64,000 nt of DNA. It comes from Nitrospirota bacterium. Lineage in GTDB: Bacteria; Nitrospirota; Nitrospiria; Nitrospirales; UBA8639. The position numbers and the translations under genes are program-made. Where the stretch lies: assembly GCA_011088105.1 (NCBI GenBank), contig JAALKI010000014.1, forward strand, positions 1 through 64,000. Direction: 5' to 3'. Positions within the stretch are counted from its first letter, which is position 1; each line of letters starts with the position of its first letter. This document shows, one piece after another, positions 8,844-17,543 of this stretch. The notes beneath the pieces were generated by a model, which did not search any database, was not told the DNA's origin, and saw only the letters and a program-made list of their open reading frames with translations.

Positions 8844-9932
8844 TCAAGCTCTTGAGAGGCAGGCTTGGATTTTTTTAAGGGCAAACGCAAGATCTGACTC
8901 ACTAGTCTTCCCTGCCCAAGATAACCGAATGAGAGGGGTCTCACCCTCTGGATAATCGGTAAAGATTTTGAACACAATCATCCATCGCGAAGCCTCGGAG
9001 ATAAGGGCCTGATGGGTGTTGGGTTGACGGCATTGAAAGGTGAGAATCCCTGGAGCGTGGGGCCCTTCCCATTCTTGGATGCTCAACGCAGGATGTTGTG
9101 TCAGTTGGGACATGGCTTGTTCCCGTAGTTTCACAAGATGAGGCGAAGGCAGGCCTTCCGCATATTTGATTTCGCAGGCTTTAGCGAGTCCTGCAATCAA
9201 TCCGATATTGTGTGTGCCGATTTCAAAGGCGGCGGCACGAGGTTTTGCTTGTTCGAGCCACTCCATACCGAATGTTGGGTGAAGTTGAAGAAAATGCTCG
9301 TGCATGACAAGCGCTCCTGTCCCTAATGGTCCCTGGCACCATTTGTGTCCCGTAAAAAAATAGATATCCCCTGTCCATTGCCTGAGATCAACGGGAATGT
9401 GCCCTACGGCCTGTGCGCCATCGACAATGAACAGTACGTCATGGGCATGTGCCAATTCGCCGATTTCCAAAATCGGAAAAATTCTTCCATCGACATGTGA
9501 AACATGACTGAGCACAATAGCTTTGATCGTGTGGAGGGCAAGCAGTTGTTCAATATCACGCATCAAGGTTTCCGATGACGTGGGGGCAACTGTATGCAAG
9601 TGAACGCCACGAGCAGTCAGGGCCTGCAACGAACGAAGAATGGAAGGGTTTTCGTGTGTGCAGGTTATCACGTGGTCGTCAGTGGTCCAAGGCAAAGAAG
9701 CTAAGACTAAATGGTTGGCCGTCGAGGCATTGGGAACGAAGGCGATACGAGAAGGGTCGGATACATGCAGCAGTCTCGCCACATGCTCTCGACAGGTTTG
9801 GGCTTTCTCGACATACCAGCGAATACCAGCTTCGGAATAGAGGTACTGCTGGAATTCTCTTAGTGTCGATGCAACTTCTCGCTCTGCATCGGGATGAGGG
9901 GCACACAATGCAGCGGAATTCAGGTAGCGCAT
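8844..9932 (-). CDS. egtE: Class V aminotransferase, EgtE-like
   Basis: A 362-residue PLP enzyme of the NifS/class V fold: cofactor-contacting DGAQAVGH (Asp171, Gln174) and Schiff-base Lys197 in TGHKWCQGPLG. It lies 15 bp downstream of egtD on the same strand. In ergothioneine synthesis EgtE cleaves the C-S bond of hercynylcysteine sulfoxide, and its usual neighbour is EgtD, so the assignment rests mainly on context. Without that context it would be called a cysteine desulfurase or isopenicillin N epimerase-like protein. No strong ribosome binding site is visible before the ATG. Confidence 0.75.
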   Translation of the reverse strand: MRYLNSAALCAPHPDAEREVASTLREFQQYLYSEAGIRWYVEKAQTCREHVARLLHVSDPSRIAFVPNASTANHLVLASLPWTTDDHVITCTHENPSILRSLQALTARGVHLHTVAPTSSETLMRDIEQLLALHTIKAIVLSHVSHVDGRIFPILEIGELAHAHDVLFIVDGAQAVGHIPVDLRQWTGDIYFFTGHKWCQGPLGTGALVMHEHFLQLHPTFGMEWLEQAKPRAAAFEIGTHNIGLIAGLAKACEIKYAEGLPSPHLVKLREQAMSQLTQHPALSIQEWEGPHAPGILTFQCRQPNTHQALISEASRWMIVFKIFTDYPEGETPLIRLSWAGKTSESDLAFALKKIQACLSRA

Positions 9933-9947
9933 GCAGCGGAATGGTTT

Positions 9948-10934
9948 TTAAGGCTTATAGGCTAAGGCAAGACCCAACAACTCCTGAGAATCTGTGTGCC
10001 ATTCTCTGAGTGTAAAGCCTGCAGTGGTGAGTACGTTTTCAGCAAGTTGGCGATTGTACTTGGTGCTAATTTCCGTCAAGATGGATTCCCCGGCTTTAAG
10101 CGGCAGATGCCATGCTAATCGAGGGAATGTGATCGTTTGGTTGCAGAGGGAGCGCAACCACATTTCGATACGGTGATCCGGCTGGTTATAGATGGCCACG
10201 TGCTCAAATGCGTTGGGGTCAAAATTAGCGCCGGTCAGGTTGTGGACGACAGGAAGAATATTCTTGTTGAATTGGGCAGACAAGCCGGAAACATCGTTAT
10301 ACGCTGCTTCTAATCGTTCGATATCGGTGATTAATTGAATGCCTAAGAGAAAATAATCGCCCGAGTTCATTTCGTTATACACAGAAGCAAGAAAAGCCTC
10401 CGCAGTATCTGGCTTGAGATTGCCGAGTGTTCCTCCTAAAAACGCCACCAGCCGTTTTCCGCCATTGGGGATATGCTCCATATGGGCTAAAAAGTCTCCA
10501 ATAACCCCGTGAATACGAAGGCAAGAATATTCGGCTGCCAGTTCTTGCGCGACACGGCGAACAATGCCTTCACTCACGTCAAATGGTACATAAAATTGGA
10601 GTTGATTGACGTGCGCCATCGCATCAAGCAAGACTCGAGTTTTCGTAGATGCCCCGGAGCCTAACTCCACCAGTTCGTCAGCTCCAGTTATGTGGATGAT
10701 GTCATCGGCATATGTTGCGAGAAGGGCATGTTCTGTCCGTGTCTGATAATACTCTGGTAGTTCACAGATTCGTTCGAACAGTTCAGAGCCATAATCATCA
10801 TAAAAATATTTCGTGGGAAGGGAGCGGGGGGATGCCAACAAGCCAGACCGGATTTCTTCGTCTAATGTTTCAGAATGGGTATCAGTGAGGTGAACGTCAA
10901 TGGTAATCCGGTTGTGATCAAGAGCCGTGTTCAT
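9948..10934 (-). CDS. egtD: L-histidine N-alpha-methyltransferase
   Basis: A 328-residue SAM-dependent methyltransferase of the EgtD family (DUF2260). Recognisable blocks are LPTKYFYDDYGSELFERI, EYYQTRTE and the SAM-binding ELGSGASTKTR (about 90-100), then the LGGTLGN segment. EgtD trimethylates histidine to hercynine, the first step to ergothioneine. The start has a GGGAGAAG ribosome binding site. It is first in a two-gene operon with an EgtE-like lyase. No EgtB or EgtC gene is next to it, so the sulfur-inserting step must be encoded elsewhere or be done differently. Confidence 0.92.
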   Translation of the reverse strand: MNTALDHNRITIDVHLTDTHSETLDEEIRSGLLASPRSLPTKYFYDDYGSELFERICELPEYYQTRTEHALLATYADDIIHITGADELVELGSGASTKTRVLLDAMAHVNQLQFYVPFDVSEGIVRRVAQELAAEYSCLRIHGVIGDFLAHMEHIPNGGKRLVAFLGGTLGNLKPDTAEAFLASVYNEMNSGDYFLLGIQLITDIERLEAAYNDVSGLSAQFNKNILPVVHNLTGANFDPNAFEHVAIYNQPDHRIEMWLRSLCNQTITFPRLAWHLPLKAGESILTEISTKYNRQLAENVLTTAGFTLREWHTDSQELLGLALAYKP

Positions 10935-11079
10935 GGCTTCTCCCTGGTTGGTCGCAAAACATGTGAAAAAAGAGTGACAGATTGAAGCAGCGGACTATAA
11001 CGGGTTTGGAGAATGGCCGCAACTTTCATCGTTGACGAATATGGATTCATAGTGTGCATTGGGCTAGAATGCGATTGGC

Positions 11080-12723
11080 ATGGCTGATTCTCCATCCACA
11101 ATTTCTTCGTCTCCTTCTCATCAGGAAAGCACCGAATCAATTGCGGGGGCGGCAGGGCTGATTGGGGCTGCAACCTTTTCCAGCCGTATTGTCGGTTTTA
11201 TTCGAGACATGGTGTTGGCCGGGGTATTTGGTGCCACGGCTGCGGCTGATGCCTTTTTTGTCGCATATCGGATTCCCAACCTCCTACGGGAATTGTTGGC
11301 AGAAGGGTCGATGTCCTCCGCATTCATTCCCGTGTTTACGGAATACCATACCCTTCGTAGTAAACGAGAAACGTGGGAGCTTGCGAGTGCCGTTTTTACG
11401 ACGCTGTTATCTCTTGTCACCCTGATCACGCTTATCGGGATCATCGCGGCACCGGTGATCGTGTGGAGTCTTGCGCCTGGGTTTCAAGATGATCCGGAAC
11501 AACTGGCCATGACCACCTATTTGACCCGTGTGATGTTTCCCTATTTGTTGTTTGTCAGTCTCGCAGCCTTGACTATGGGCATACTGAATTCGATTCGGGC
11601 ATTTGCTGCGCCCGCCTTAGCCCCAGTGTTTTTTAACCTCAGCATCATCGCTTGTGTCGTTGTGTTGGCTCCTATCCTGGATGAACCGGTGATTGGCGCG
11701 GCGATCGGTGTGGTGGTTGGAGGGTGTGTGCAATTCGTCATGCAATTGCCGGGTATTCAACGGAGAGGATTCCTGTTCGGCTGGCGGTTTGATCTTCGTC
11801 ATCCTGGGGTTCGTCGAATTGGTCTCTTGATCCTGCCCACTCTGCTTGGCTTGTCGGTCACGCAAATCAATATAACCGTGAGCACGATTTTGGCATCGTT
11901 TTTTTCTGGAGGGCCCACGTATTTATTTTACGGCATGCGGCTAATTCAATTTCCTTTAGGCATTTTCGGCGTCGCCTTGGCTACAGCCATTCTACCCACC
12001 CTTTCCGCGCAAGCCGCGAGAGGGGATCTGCACGCGCTTCAATCAACCCTGGGTTTTGGGTTGCGGATGATTGGGTTTATCATCTTGCCAGCGATGGTGG
12101 GCTTGATCCTGCTTCGTGAGCCGATTGTTCATCTATTTTTTGAACATGGCGCGTTTTCTGCGGAGGATACGCAAGGGACGGCGATGGCAATTTTGTACTA
12201 TGCCATCGGGCTTTGGGCGTTTGCCGGGGTTCGGATTATTGTCGCGGCATTTTATTCAATGCAAGATACGAAAACGCCCGCCATTGCAGCGGTGGGAGCC
12301 ATGATTGTCAACCTCGTGGTGGCGTTATGGTTGATGGAGCCGTTAGGGCATGGTGGGTTGGCCTTAGCTACGGCGGTTGCCGCGATGGTCAACGTGAGTG
12401 TCTTGGTTGGCGTCCTGACTCATCGTCTGGGCGGAATCGATTGGCGCCGAATCAGGCAATCTTTTGGCCGAGCTGGGTTGGCCACTGTGCCAGTGTGGAT
12501 GGCATGTCTCTGGATAACCAGTCTTGCGGTTTGGGAAAGACCTGAAGAATGGATGCTCAAAGGCATCATGTTGACGATTGGTATTGGACTCAGTGTGATG
12601 GGCTATGTGGGAGCCCACCGTATGTTTCACTCAGAAGAACTCGATGTGTATTGGAAGATGATTCAAACCAAACGGGGAACAGTGAACCCAGAACGTACGA
12701 GTGAGCAGAGACACGATTCATAA
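11080..12723 (+). CDS. murJ: Lipid II flippase
   Basis: A 547-residue polytopic membrane protein of the MurJ/MviN family (MOP superfamily), about 14 transmembrane helices. The N-terminal block GAATFSSRIVGFIRDMVLAGVFGA, with its two key arginines, and RIPNLLRELLAEGSMSSAFIPVF are diagnostic. It flips lipid II across the inner membrane for peptidoglycan synthesis. It is divergent from egtD, with a 145-bp gap, and is followed about 105 bp later by dtd. Length is usual for the family. Confidence 0.95.
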   Translation: MADSPSTISSSPSHQESTESIAGAAGLIGAATFSSRIVGFIRDMVLAGVFGATAAADAFFVAYRIPNLLRELLAEGSMSSAFIPVFTEYHTLRSKRETWELASAVFTTLLSLVTLITLIGIIAAPVIVWSLAPGFQDDPEQLAMTTYLTRVMFPYLLFVSLAALTMGILNSIRAFAAPALAPVFFNLSIIACVVVLAPILDEPVIGAAIGVVVGGCVQFVMQLPGIQRRGFLFGWRFDLRHPGVRRIGLLILPTLLGLSVTQINITVSTILASFFSGGPTYLFYGMRLIQFPLGIFGVALATAILPTLSAQAARGDLHALQSTLGFGLRMIGFIILPAMVGLILLREPIVHLFFEHGAFSAEDTQGTAMAILYYAIGLWAFAGVRIIVAAFYSMQDTKTPAIAAVGAMIVNLVVALWLMEPLGHGGLALATAVAAMVNVSVLVGVLTHRLGGIDWRRIRQSFGRAGLATVPVWMACLWITSLAVWERPEEWMLKGIMLTIGIGLSVMGYVGAHRMFHSEELDVYWKMIQTKRGTVNPERTSEQRHDS

Positions 12724-12829
12724 GGGTAGTCATGATCATGTGTGTGAGATTTCTTCATCGTGAGTGGAAAAGACCTCGTCCTGAGCCGACTGCTCGACGA
12801 TTTCCTGGAGTCGTTTTTCTTAAAGAATT

Positions 12830-13294
12830 ATGAAACTCGTGATCCAACGCGTGCGTTCGGCTTCGGTCGAAGTGAATGCGAAAACAGTGGCAAATATTGG
12901 AGTGGGGCTTCTCGTTTTCGTGGGAGCTGCCAAAGGTGATGGTGAGCACGATGTGAATGTCATGGCGGAGAAAGTCCCCGTCCTCCGGATTTTTCCGGAC
13001 TCCGCTGGTAGAATGAATCGGTCTCTTTTTGATGTGGGTGGTGAGCTTTTGGTAGTTTCTCAATTTACCTTGTTGGGAAACACAGAGAAAGGGCGGCGTC
13101 CAAGTTTTGATGAGGCTGCCTTGCCTGATGTGGCACATGATCTCTATGAACGTTTTGTGGCGCGCTTGAAGGCGCAATCGCTTCATGTGCAAACAGGAAT
13201 ATTCGGAACGGACATGCTGGTGACTTTGCAGAATGATGGGCCAGTGACGTTTATTCTGGACAGTCAGAAAGGCGGTGGCGTACTCTCAAGCTAA
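12830..13294 (+). CDS. dtd: D-aminoacyl-tRNA deacylase
   Basis: A 154-residue DTD-type deacylase starting MKLVIQRV. The two catalytic motifs are both present: SQFTL near residue 80 and NDGPVT near residue 138 (the cross-subunit Gly-cisPro motif family). The homodimer removes D-amino acids mischarged on tRNA, and glycine from tRNA-Ala. It is a cytosolic housekeeping gene. It lies between murJ and an unrecognised gene on the same strand. Confidence 0.94.
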   Translation: MKLVIQRVRSASVEVNAKTVANIGVGLLVFVGAAKGDGEHDVNVMAEKVPVLRIFPDSAGRMNRSLFDVGGELLVVSQFTLLGNTEKGRRPSFDEAALPDVAHDLYERFVARLKAQSLHVQTGIFGTDMLVTLQNDGPVTFILDSQKGGGVLSS

Positions 13295-13365
13295 CAGTCT
13301 GTGACAGGTTCATTCGAGCACATTTGCTGTGCTGTCAGGATATTCACATAATCCCTGGGGGGCCA

Positions 13366-13935
13366 ATGATGGAAGCGTCTATTTCAAAGCATCATCCACT
13401 CAGACAATTGTTTGGCGTCTTGACTGAAAAAAACTTCGCGGAAACATTGGGCTGGGCGGATTTCAACGTGACCCATTATCTGGCAAACTTGTTAGTTGAG
13501 TTTGCTCATGTCGATCAACTCCATTGCATCAAAAGCCGGCAGGGGGAATCAATCGAATCCGTTGTGGACCTGCTCTTTGAAACAGAGTCTTTTGAGGACA
13601 CGTTAGATGTGGAACGGGAACGAGTTGTGCATCGCCACATTGGAGACTTGACCCTGTTCATGGCGGGATTGTTCCCGGAATATCTGAGCCGCATCAAGGC
13701 TTCCGGTTTGATTCATCACAAAGACTTTCTGGTTGATTATGTCAAAGCTGGCAAACGATCTTATGGTATTGTTGCCACCTATCAAGGCGAGGAACCCCAG
13801 GAAACGCCTGCGCTGTTCCAAAAACTTTCTGCCAATTTTGAACTGTGTGTGACAGGTCTTGGTTTTGTGAGATTGGACCTGGATCGAATGCAAGTCCCGT
13901 CGTATCGAAAGGCGAAAGATATCTTGCTACATTAA
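13366..13935 (+). CDS. Hypothetical protein (189 aa)
   Basis: I do not recognise this family. The frame is open from 13324, but ATG 13366 directly follows a CTGGGGGG ribosome binding site, so I place the start there. The product looks soluble and mainly helical, with the N-terminal HPLRQLFGVLTEKNFAETLG and several conserved-looking aromatic and acidic patches (FLVDYVKAGKRSYG, PALFQKLSANFE). There is no signal peptide and no metal or nucleotide motif. It converges with bcp, 29 bp away, so its 3' end is tightly constrained. Confidence 0.7.
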   Translation: MMEASISKHHPLRQLFGVLTEKNFAETLGWADFNVTHYLANLLVEFAHVDQLHCIKSRQGESIESVVDLLFETESFEDTLDVERERVVHRHIGDLTLFMAGLFPEYLSRIKASGLIHHKDFLVDYVKAGKRSYGIVATYQGEEPQETPALFQKLSANFELCVTGLGFVRLDLDRMQVPSYRKAKDILLH

Positions 13936-13964
13936 GAGGCTGTTGGCGGCGTTTTTTATTGTAT

Positions 13965-14525
13965 TCAGTCCAATTCGCTCAATATCTCTTCGATGTGTCC
14001 ATCCACCTTCACTTTGCGAAAAATTTCCTCGATCTTTCCATGTTGGTCGATAACGAAGGTCGTGCGTTCTACGCCCATATACTTCCGCCCATACATGGAT
14101 TTTTCCTTCCACACGCCATAGGCTTGGACAACCGTCTTGTTCGCATCGCTCAGTAAAGGGAAGTTGAGTTCATACTTTCCAACAAACTTTTTATGGGATT
14201 CAACGGAATCGGGGCTGACCCCTAACACGACGGCTCCATTTTCTTGGATTTCCTCAATGCTGTCGCGAAAGGCACAGGCTTCTTTTGTACACCCGGATGT
14301 ATCATCTTTTGGATAGAAGTACAGGATGACTTTTTTGCCTCGACAGTCAGCCAATCGAACTGCTTTGCCTTTTTCGTCGGGGAGAGAAAACGCAGGCGCC
14401 CTCTGTCCGACCTTGAGCTCGATCACGCGTGGAGAGGGTGTGGCTTTCTCTCGAGGTGACGTGGACTTGGTGTGAGAGGGACGTACGGCTTTAGTTTTAG
14501 TCCCAGCTTGTTTAGATGTCTTCAT
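13965..14525 (-). CDS. bcp: Peroxiredoxin, thioredoxin-dependent thiol peroxidase
   Basis: A 186-residue AhpC/TSA-type peroxiredoxin of the Bcp (PrxQ) subfamily. The peroxidatic Cys79 lies in DDTSGCTKEACAFRD with the resolving Cys84 five residues on, as in Bcp. It reduces hydrogen and organic peroxides with electrons from thioredoxin. It is about 30 residues longer than usual at the N-terminus because of a Lys/Thr/Ser/Pro-rich tail (residues 1-33) that is not a signal peptide. The start is backed by an AGAGGAGG ribosome binding site, so the tail is probably real. Confidence 0.92.
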   Translation of the reverse strand: MKTSKQAGTKTKAVRPSHTKSTSPREKATPSPRVIELKVGQRAPAFSLPDEKGKAVRLADCRGKKVILYFYPKDDTSGCTKEACAFRDSIEEIQENGAVVLGVSPDSVESHKKFVGKYELNFPLLSDANKTVVQAYGVWKEKSMYGRKYMGVERTTFVIDQHGKIEEIFRKVKVDGHIEEILSELD

Positions 14526-14604
14526 TGCAACGGATCCTCCTCTATAGAATAACGTATGTAAATTTTACCATGTCGTCTAAGCGTTAAAGCAATAGAGCAT
14601 TGAG

Positions 14605-15744
14605 ATGAAAATTGTCCTCGATAACAATATTCCTTTTGGAGAAGAAGCTTTTTCCGCTCTGGGCGATGTGCACTGTGTGTCGGGGCGTGAAATGTCAGCA
14701 GAAATCATTCGGGATGCTTCGATAGTCGTTGTGCGTTCGATTACCAAGGTTGATGCGAAACTTCTTCAGAACAGCCAGGTGCGAGTCGTGGGTACTGTCA
14801 CCGCTGGCATTGACCACATTGATTGCTCGTATCTTGCCCAAAACCATATCTCCCTAACGACGGCTTTTGGAGCGAATGCCAATTCCGTCGCGGAATATGT
14901 GATAACAGCCTTGTTGGTATGGGCACATCAATACAAAACGTATCTCATTGGGAAAACTCTAGGGGTTATTGGAGTTGGGAATATCGGAAGTCTGGTTGCC
15001 AAGAAGGCCAGCGCATTAGGGATGGATGTCATCTTGCATGACCCTCCGCTTGCACGGAAAACCGGCGACGCCCAATATCGATCATTTGATGAGGTATGCC
15101 AGGCAGATTTTGTCACGCTTCATGTGCCGCTCACGCGCACAGGTCCTGATGCAACGTATCATTTATTCGATGGGCCACGAATTGCCAAACTGTCTCTTCA
15201 TGTCATACTCCTCAATACATCGAGAGGAGAGGTCATAGACAATCAGTCTTTATATCAAGCAGTCCTTTCAAAGCAGATACAACCCCCGATACTGGATGTA
15301 TGGGAAGGAGAACCTACTCCTCATTGGGGGCTGGTGGAACAAGCCGCCGTCGCCACGCCCCACATCGCCGGCCATTCCTTTGATGGGAAAATACAAGGAA
15401 CCATGATGGTCTATCAGGCGATCTGTCGAATTTTTGGGGTCGCCCCGACCTGGATGCCGACGCTTCCAGACCCTGAGCACCCGTCAATTATGATTGCTGG
15501 CAAGCATGAACGAGAAGAAACCCTGCTCTGGAAGATAGCCACGCATGTGTATGATTTGCCGGGTGATCATGCACGGATGAAGGCCTTGTCGGCCCTTCCT
15601 CTTGAAAAGAGAGCATTGGCATTTGATCACCTACGGAAAACTTATCCTCGAAGGCGAGAATTTCGGTGGACCAAGGTGTTACTCCAAGATGGGACAGCAG
15701 CGTTAAAAAATCGAATGACAGGATTAGGCTTTCAGGTTGAATGA
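14605..15744 (+). CDS. pdxB: 4-phosphoerythronate dehydrogenase
   Basis: A 379-residue D-2-hydroxyacid dehydrogenase of the PdxB type: N-terminal MKIVLDNNIPFGEEAF and VVRSITKVDAKLL, then the NAD-binding GVIGVGNIGSLVA (about 119-131), and a C-terminal PdxB dimerisation domain that ordinary 2-hydroxyacid dehydrogenases lack. It oxidises 4-phosphoerythronate in the DXP-dependent route to pyridoxal phosphate. It ends 80 bp before the tmRNA gene, whose promoter lies in the gap. The ribosome binding site is weak. Confidence 0.92.
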   Translation: MKIVLDNNIPFGEEAFSALGDVHCVSGREMSAEIIRDASIVVVRSITKVDAKLLQNSQVRVVGTVTAGIDHIDCSYLAQNHISLTTAFGANANSVAEYVITALLVWAHQYKTYLIGKTLGVIGVGNIGSLVAKKASALGMDVILHDPPLARKTGDAQYRSFDEVCQADFVTLHVPLTRTGPDATYHLFDGPRIAKLSLHVILLNTSRGEVIDNQSLYQAVLSKQIQPPILDVWEGEPTPHWGLVEQAAVATPHIAGHSFDGKIQGTMMVYQAICRIFGVAPTWMPTLPDPEHPSIMIAGKHEREETLLWKIATHVYDLPGDHARMKALSALPLEKRALAFDHLRKTYPRRREFRWTKVLLQDGTAALKNRMTGLGFQVE

Positions 15745-15761
15745 CGATGAGGACAATTGAT

Positions 15762-15791
15762 TTGGGAAATGTCGTCTTGCTGGAGTATACT
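15762..15791 (+). promoter_or_regulatory. Promoter of the tmRNA gene
   Basis: TTGGGA (15762-15767) and TATACT (15786-15791, five of six) are spaced by 18 bp. Transcription would start near 15798, about 27 nt before the mature tmRNA 5' end, which fits 5' processing by RNase P. Confidence 0.55.
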
Positions 15792-15824
15792 GAATAAAGC
15801 AACAGACAGTACTCACTGAACAAA

Positions 15825-16175
15825 GGGGGTGACTGGCTTCGACGGGGATCAAGAGGTCAGCGGTGCATGTCGAGCTCTCGGAGTCTCGTTAAACCTTCGG
15901 GAAACATTTAATTGCCAACGAACCATTGGCTCTCGCAGCTTAATTAACTGCGACGTTTCTCCATTTTTTGTCTGTGGGAATGGAAGAAACGCCACTTAGC
16001 AGACTGGTCCAAGGCAGGTGCTCAGCGGCTGCGGACGAGAATTTTCTGGGCTAGCGGGCGTTCTAAGCCGGTCGATGGGCGTGGGCGAACGTGAATATGA
16101 AAACATCGGCTATGCATGTAGAGCCGTTGCGCTGAAGTTCTTCGGACAGGGGTTCGATTCCCCTCACCTCCACCA
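15825..16175 (+). ncRNA. ssrA: Transfer-messenger RNA (tmRNA)
   Basis: A 351-nt one-piece tmRNA. The 5' GGGGGTGA pairs with TCACCTCC near the 3' end (one G-U pair), followed by a discriminator A and encoded CCA (16173-16175). The T arm GGTTCGATTCC and the tRNA-like 5' GACTGGCTTCGACGGGG are typical. The resume codon GCC at 15914 opens a tag reading frame encoding ANEPLALAA, ending at TAA (15941-15943). It rescues stalled ribosomes with SmpB and marks the nascent chain for proteolysis, for which the LAA end is the usual ClpXP signal. The nine-residue tag is one shorter than the usual ten. Confidence 0.97.
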
Positions 16176-16178
16176 ATC

Positions 16179-16212
16179 GGCCTCTGGATCTTGAAGTCCA
16201 GAGGCCTTTTTT
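16179..16212 (+). terminator. Rho-independent terminator of ssrA
   Basis: A perfect 10-bp stem, GGCCTCTGGA (16179-16188) with TCCAGAGGCC (16197-16206), around an 8-nt loop and followed at once by six T. It begins 4 nt after the tmRNA CCA end. Confidence 0.95.
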
Positions 16213-16233
16213 GTTCTTGCACAGTTTTATTGC

Positions 16234-16290
16234 ATGCATCATACCATGAAATTCCACTACCATATGCTCGATTTTCATGGTATTATGCAT
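16234..16290. repeat. 18-bp inverted repeat overlapping the start region of the AAA ATPase gene
   Basis: ATGCATCATACCATGAAA (16234-16251) and the reverse complement of 16273-16290 agree at 17 of 18 positions, with 21 bp between them. The right arm ends 4 bp before the ATG at 16295. It could be a dyad operator for autoregulation, a hairpin hiding the ribosome binding site, or the trace of a mobile element. No second copy is visible after the gene. Confidence 0.75.
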
Positions 16291-16294
16291 GGTC

Positions 16295-17443
16295 ATGATC
16301 GAACGTCAGGCTATACTCTCAGCACTTAAAGATGCGCTCAGACGTAGCAGGGTCGTCGTGCTATCCGGTCCACGGCAGTGCGGCAAGACAACCTTGGCTC
16401 GTGCACTTCTCAGTGAAGAGTCCATTAATTATTTTGACTTGGAGGATCCTGTAAGCCTTGCTAGACTTGATGAGCCAATGACCGCCTTGCGCTCTCTCAA
16501 GGGATTAGTGGTTATCGACGAAGTCCAACGGCGACAGGACTTATTCCCAGTGTTACGAGTTCTTGCTGATCGCAAGACTGCCCCTGCACGCTTTTTAATT
16601 CTGGGCAGTGCCTCCGGCAATTTACTACAACAGAGTTCGGAAAGTTTGGCCGGGCGTGTGGAGTACGTGACCATCGGAGGATTTACCTTATTCGAATTGG
16701 GAATATCGACCCAGCCAATGTTGTGGCGGCGCGGCGGTTTTCCGCTCTCATATTTGGCAAAAACAGAGGCTGATAGCATCGCTTGGCGAAAAAGCTTTGT
16801 TCGCACGTTGCTGGAGCGTGACTTTCCACAATGGGGAGTGCGTGTCCCCGTAGCGGCCCTACAACGATTTTGGACGATGCTGGCACACTATCACGGCCAG
16901 ACGTGGAATGCGGCGGAACCGGCACGGTCTTTGGGTGTAAGTGAGTCTACTATTCGACGCTACCTTGACCTGCTCACGGATGCCATGATGATTCGTCAAT
17001 TACAGCCCTGGCATGCCAATCTGCGCAAGCGCCAAGTCAAGGCGCCGAAGGTCTATGTGCGGGATACCGGTCTCTTGCACCAACTGCTCGGAATTGATAC
17101 GGCAAAGGCTCTTATGAGTCATCCAAAACTCGGAGCTTCTTGGGAGGGATTCGTGATCGAGCAGATCGTGATGACGGAGCCACACGACGAGGCTTATTTC
17201 TGGGCGACGCATCAAGGTGCAGAGATCGATTTGATTTTGCGCCGAGGTGATCGGCTCCTGGGTGTGGAATGTAAACAGACCGATGCACCGAGCTTGACTC
17301 CTTCGATCCGTATTGCCATAGAAGATTTGGATCTGGAACGGGTCGTGGTGATTTACCCCGGCGATAAACGGTACTCACTATCTGAAAACGTGGAAGCCAT
17401 TCCCTTGGAGGAACTAGGGCAGAATCAGCCACTATTTCAGTGA
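16295..17443 (+). CDS. AAA+ ATPase with C-terminal DUF4143
   Basis: A 382-residue member of the widespread AAA_14/DUF4143 group. From ATG 16295 it begins MIERQAIL, as the family does. The Walker A motif GPRQCGKTT lies at 25-33 and a Walker B-like LVVIDEVQ near residue 80. A winged-helix-like segment (ARSLGVSESTIRRYLDLLTDAMMIRQLQPW) leads into DUF4143, ending with the PD-(D/E)XK-like AEIDLIL...VECKQ. Function of the family is not established. An in-frame ATG at 16277 lies inside the inverted repeat and is less likely. It stands alone after the tmRNA, a common insertion hotspot, and is unrelated to its neighbours, so acquisition by transfer is plausible. Confidence 0.88.
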   Translation: MIERQAILSALKDALRRSRVVVLSGPRQCGKTTLARALLSEESINYFDLEDPVSLARLDEPMTALRSLKGLVVIDEVQRRQDLFPVLRVLADRKTAPARFLILGSASGNLLQQSSESLAGRVEYVTIGGFTLFELGISTQPMLWRRGGFPLSYLAKTEADSIAWRKSFVRTLLERDFPQWGVRVPVAALQRFWTMLAHYHGQTWNAAEPARSLGVSESTIRRYLDLLTDAMMIRQLQPWHANLRKRQVKAPKVYVRDTGLLHQLLGIDTAKALMSHPKLGASWEGFVIEQIVMTEPHDEAYFWATHQGAEIDLILRRGDRLLGVECKQTDAPSLTPSIRIAIEDLDLERVVVIYPGDKRYSLSENVEAIPLEELGQNQPLFQ

Positions 17444-17543
17444 GGCGATCTGTAAGACTATACTTGTCGGGTTGGATGGTGCCATAGAGTGGTAAATGGC
17501 AGCCTTTTATCGAAAGGATTGTGAGTTATTCAACATTCCCGTT

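Noticed and set aside
16151-17500. Integrative element with the tmRNA 3' end as attachment site
   Set aside because: No integrase gene and no direct repeat of the tmRNA 3' end after the AAA ATPase gene.
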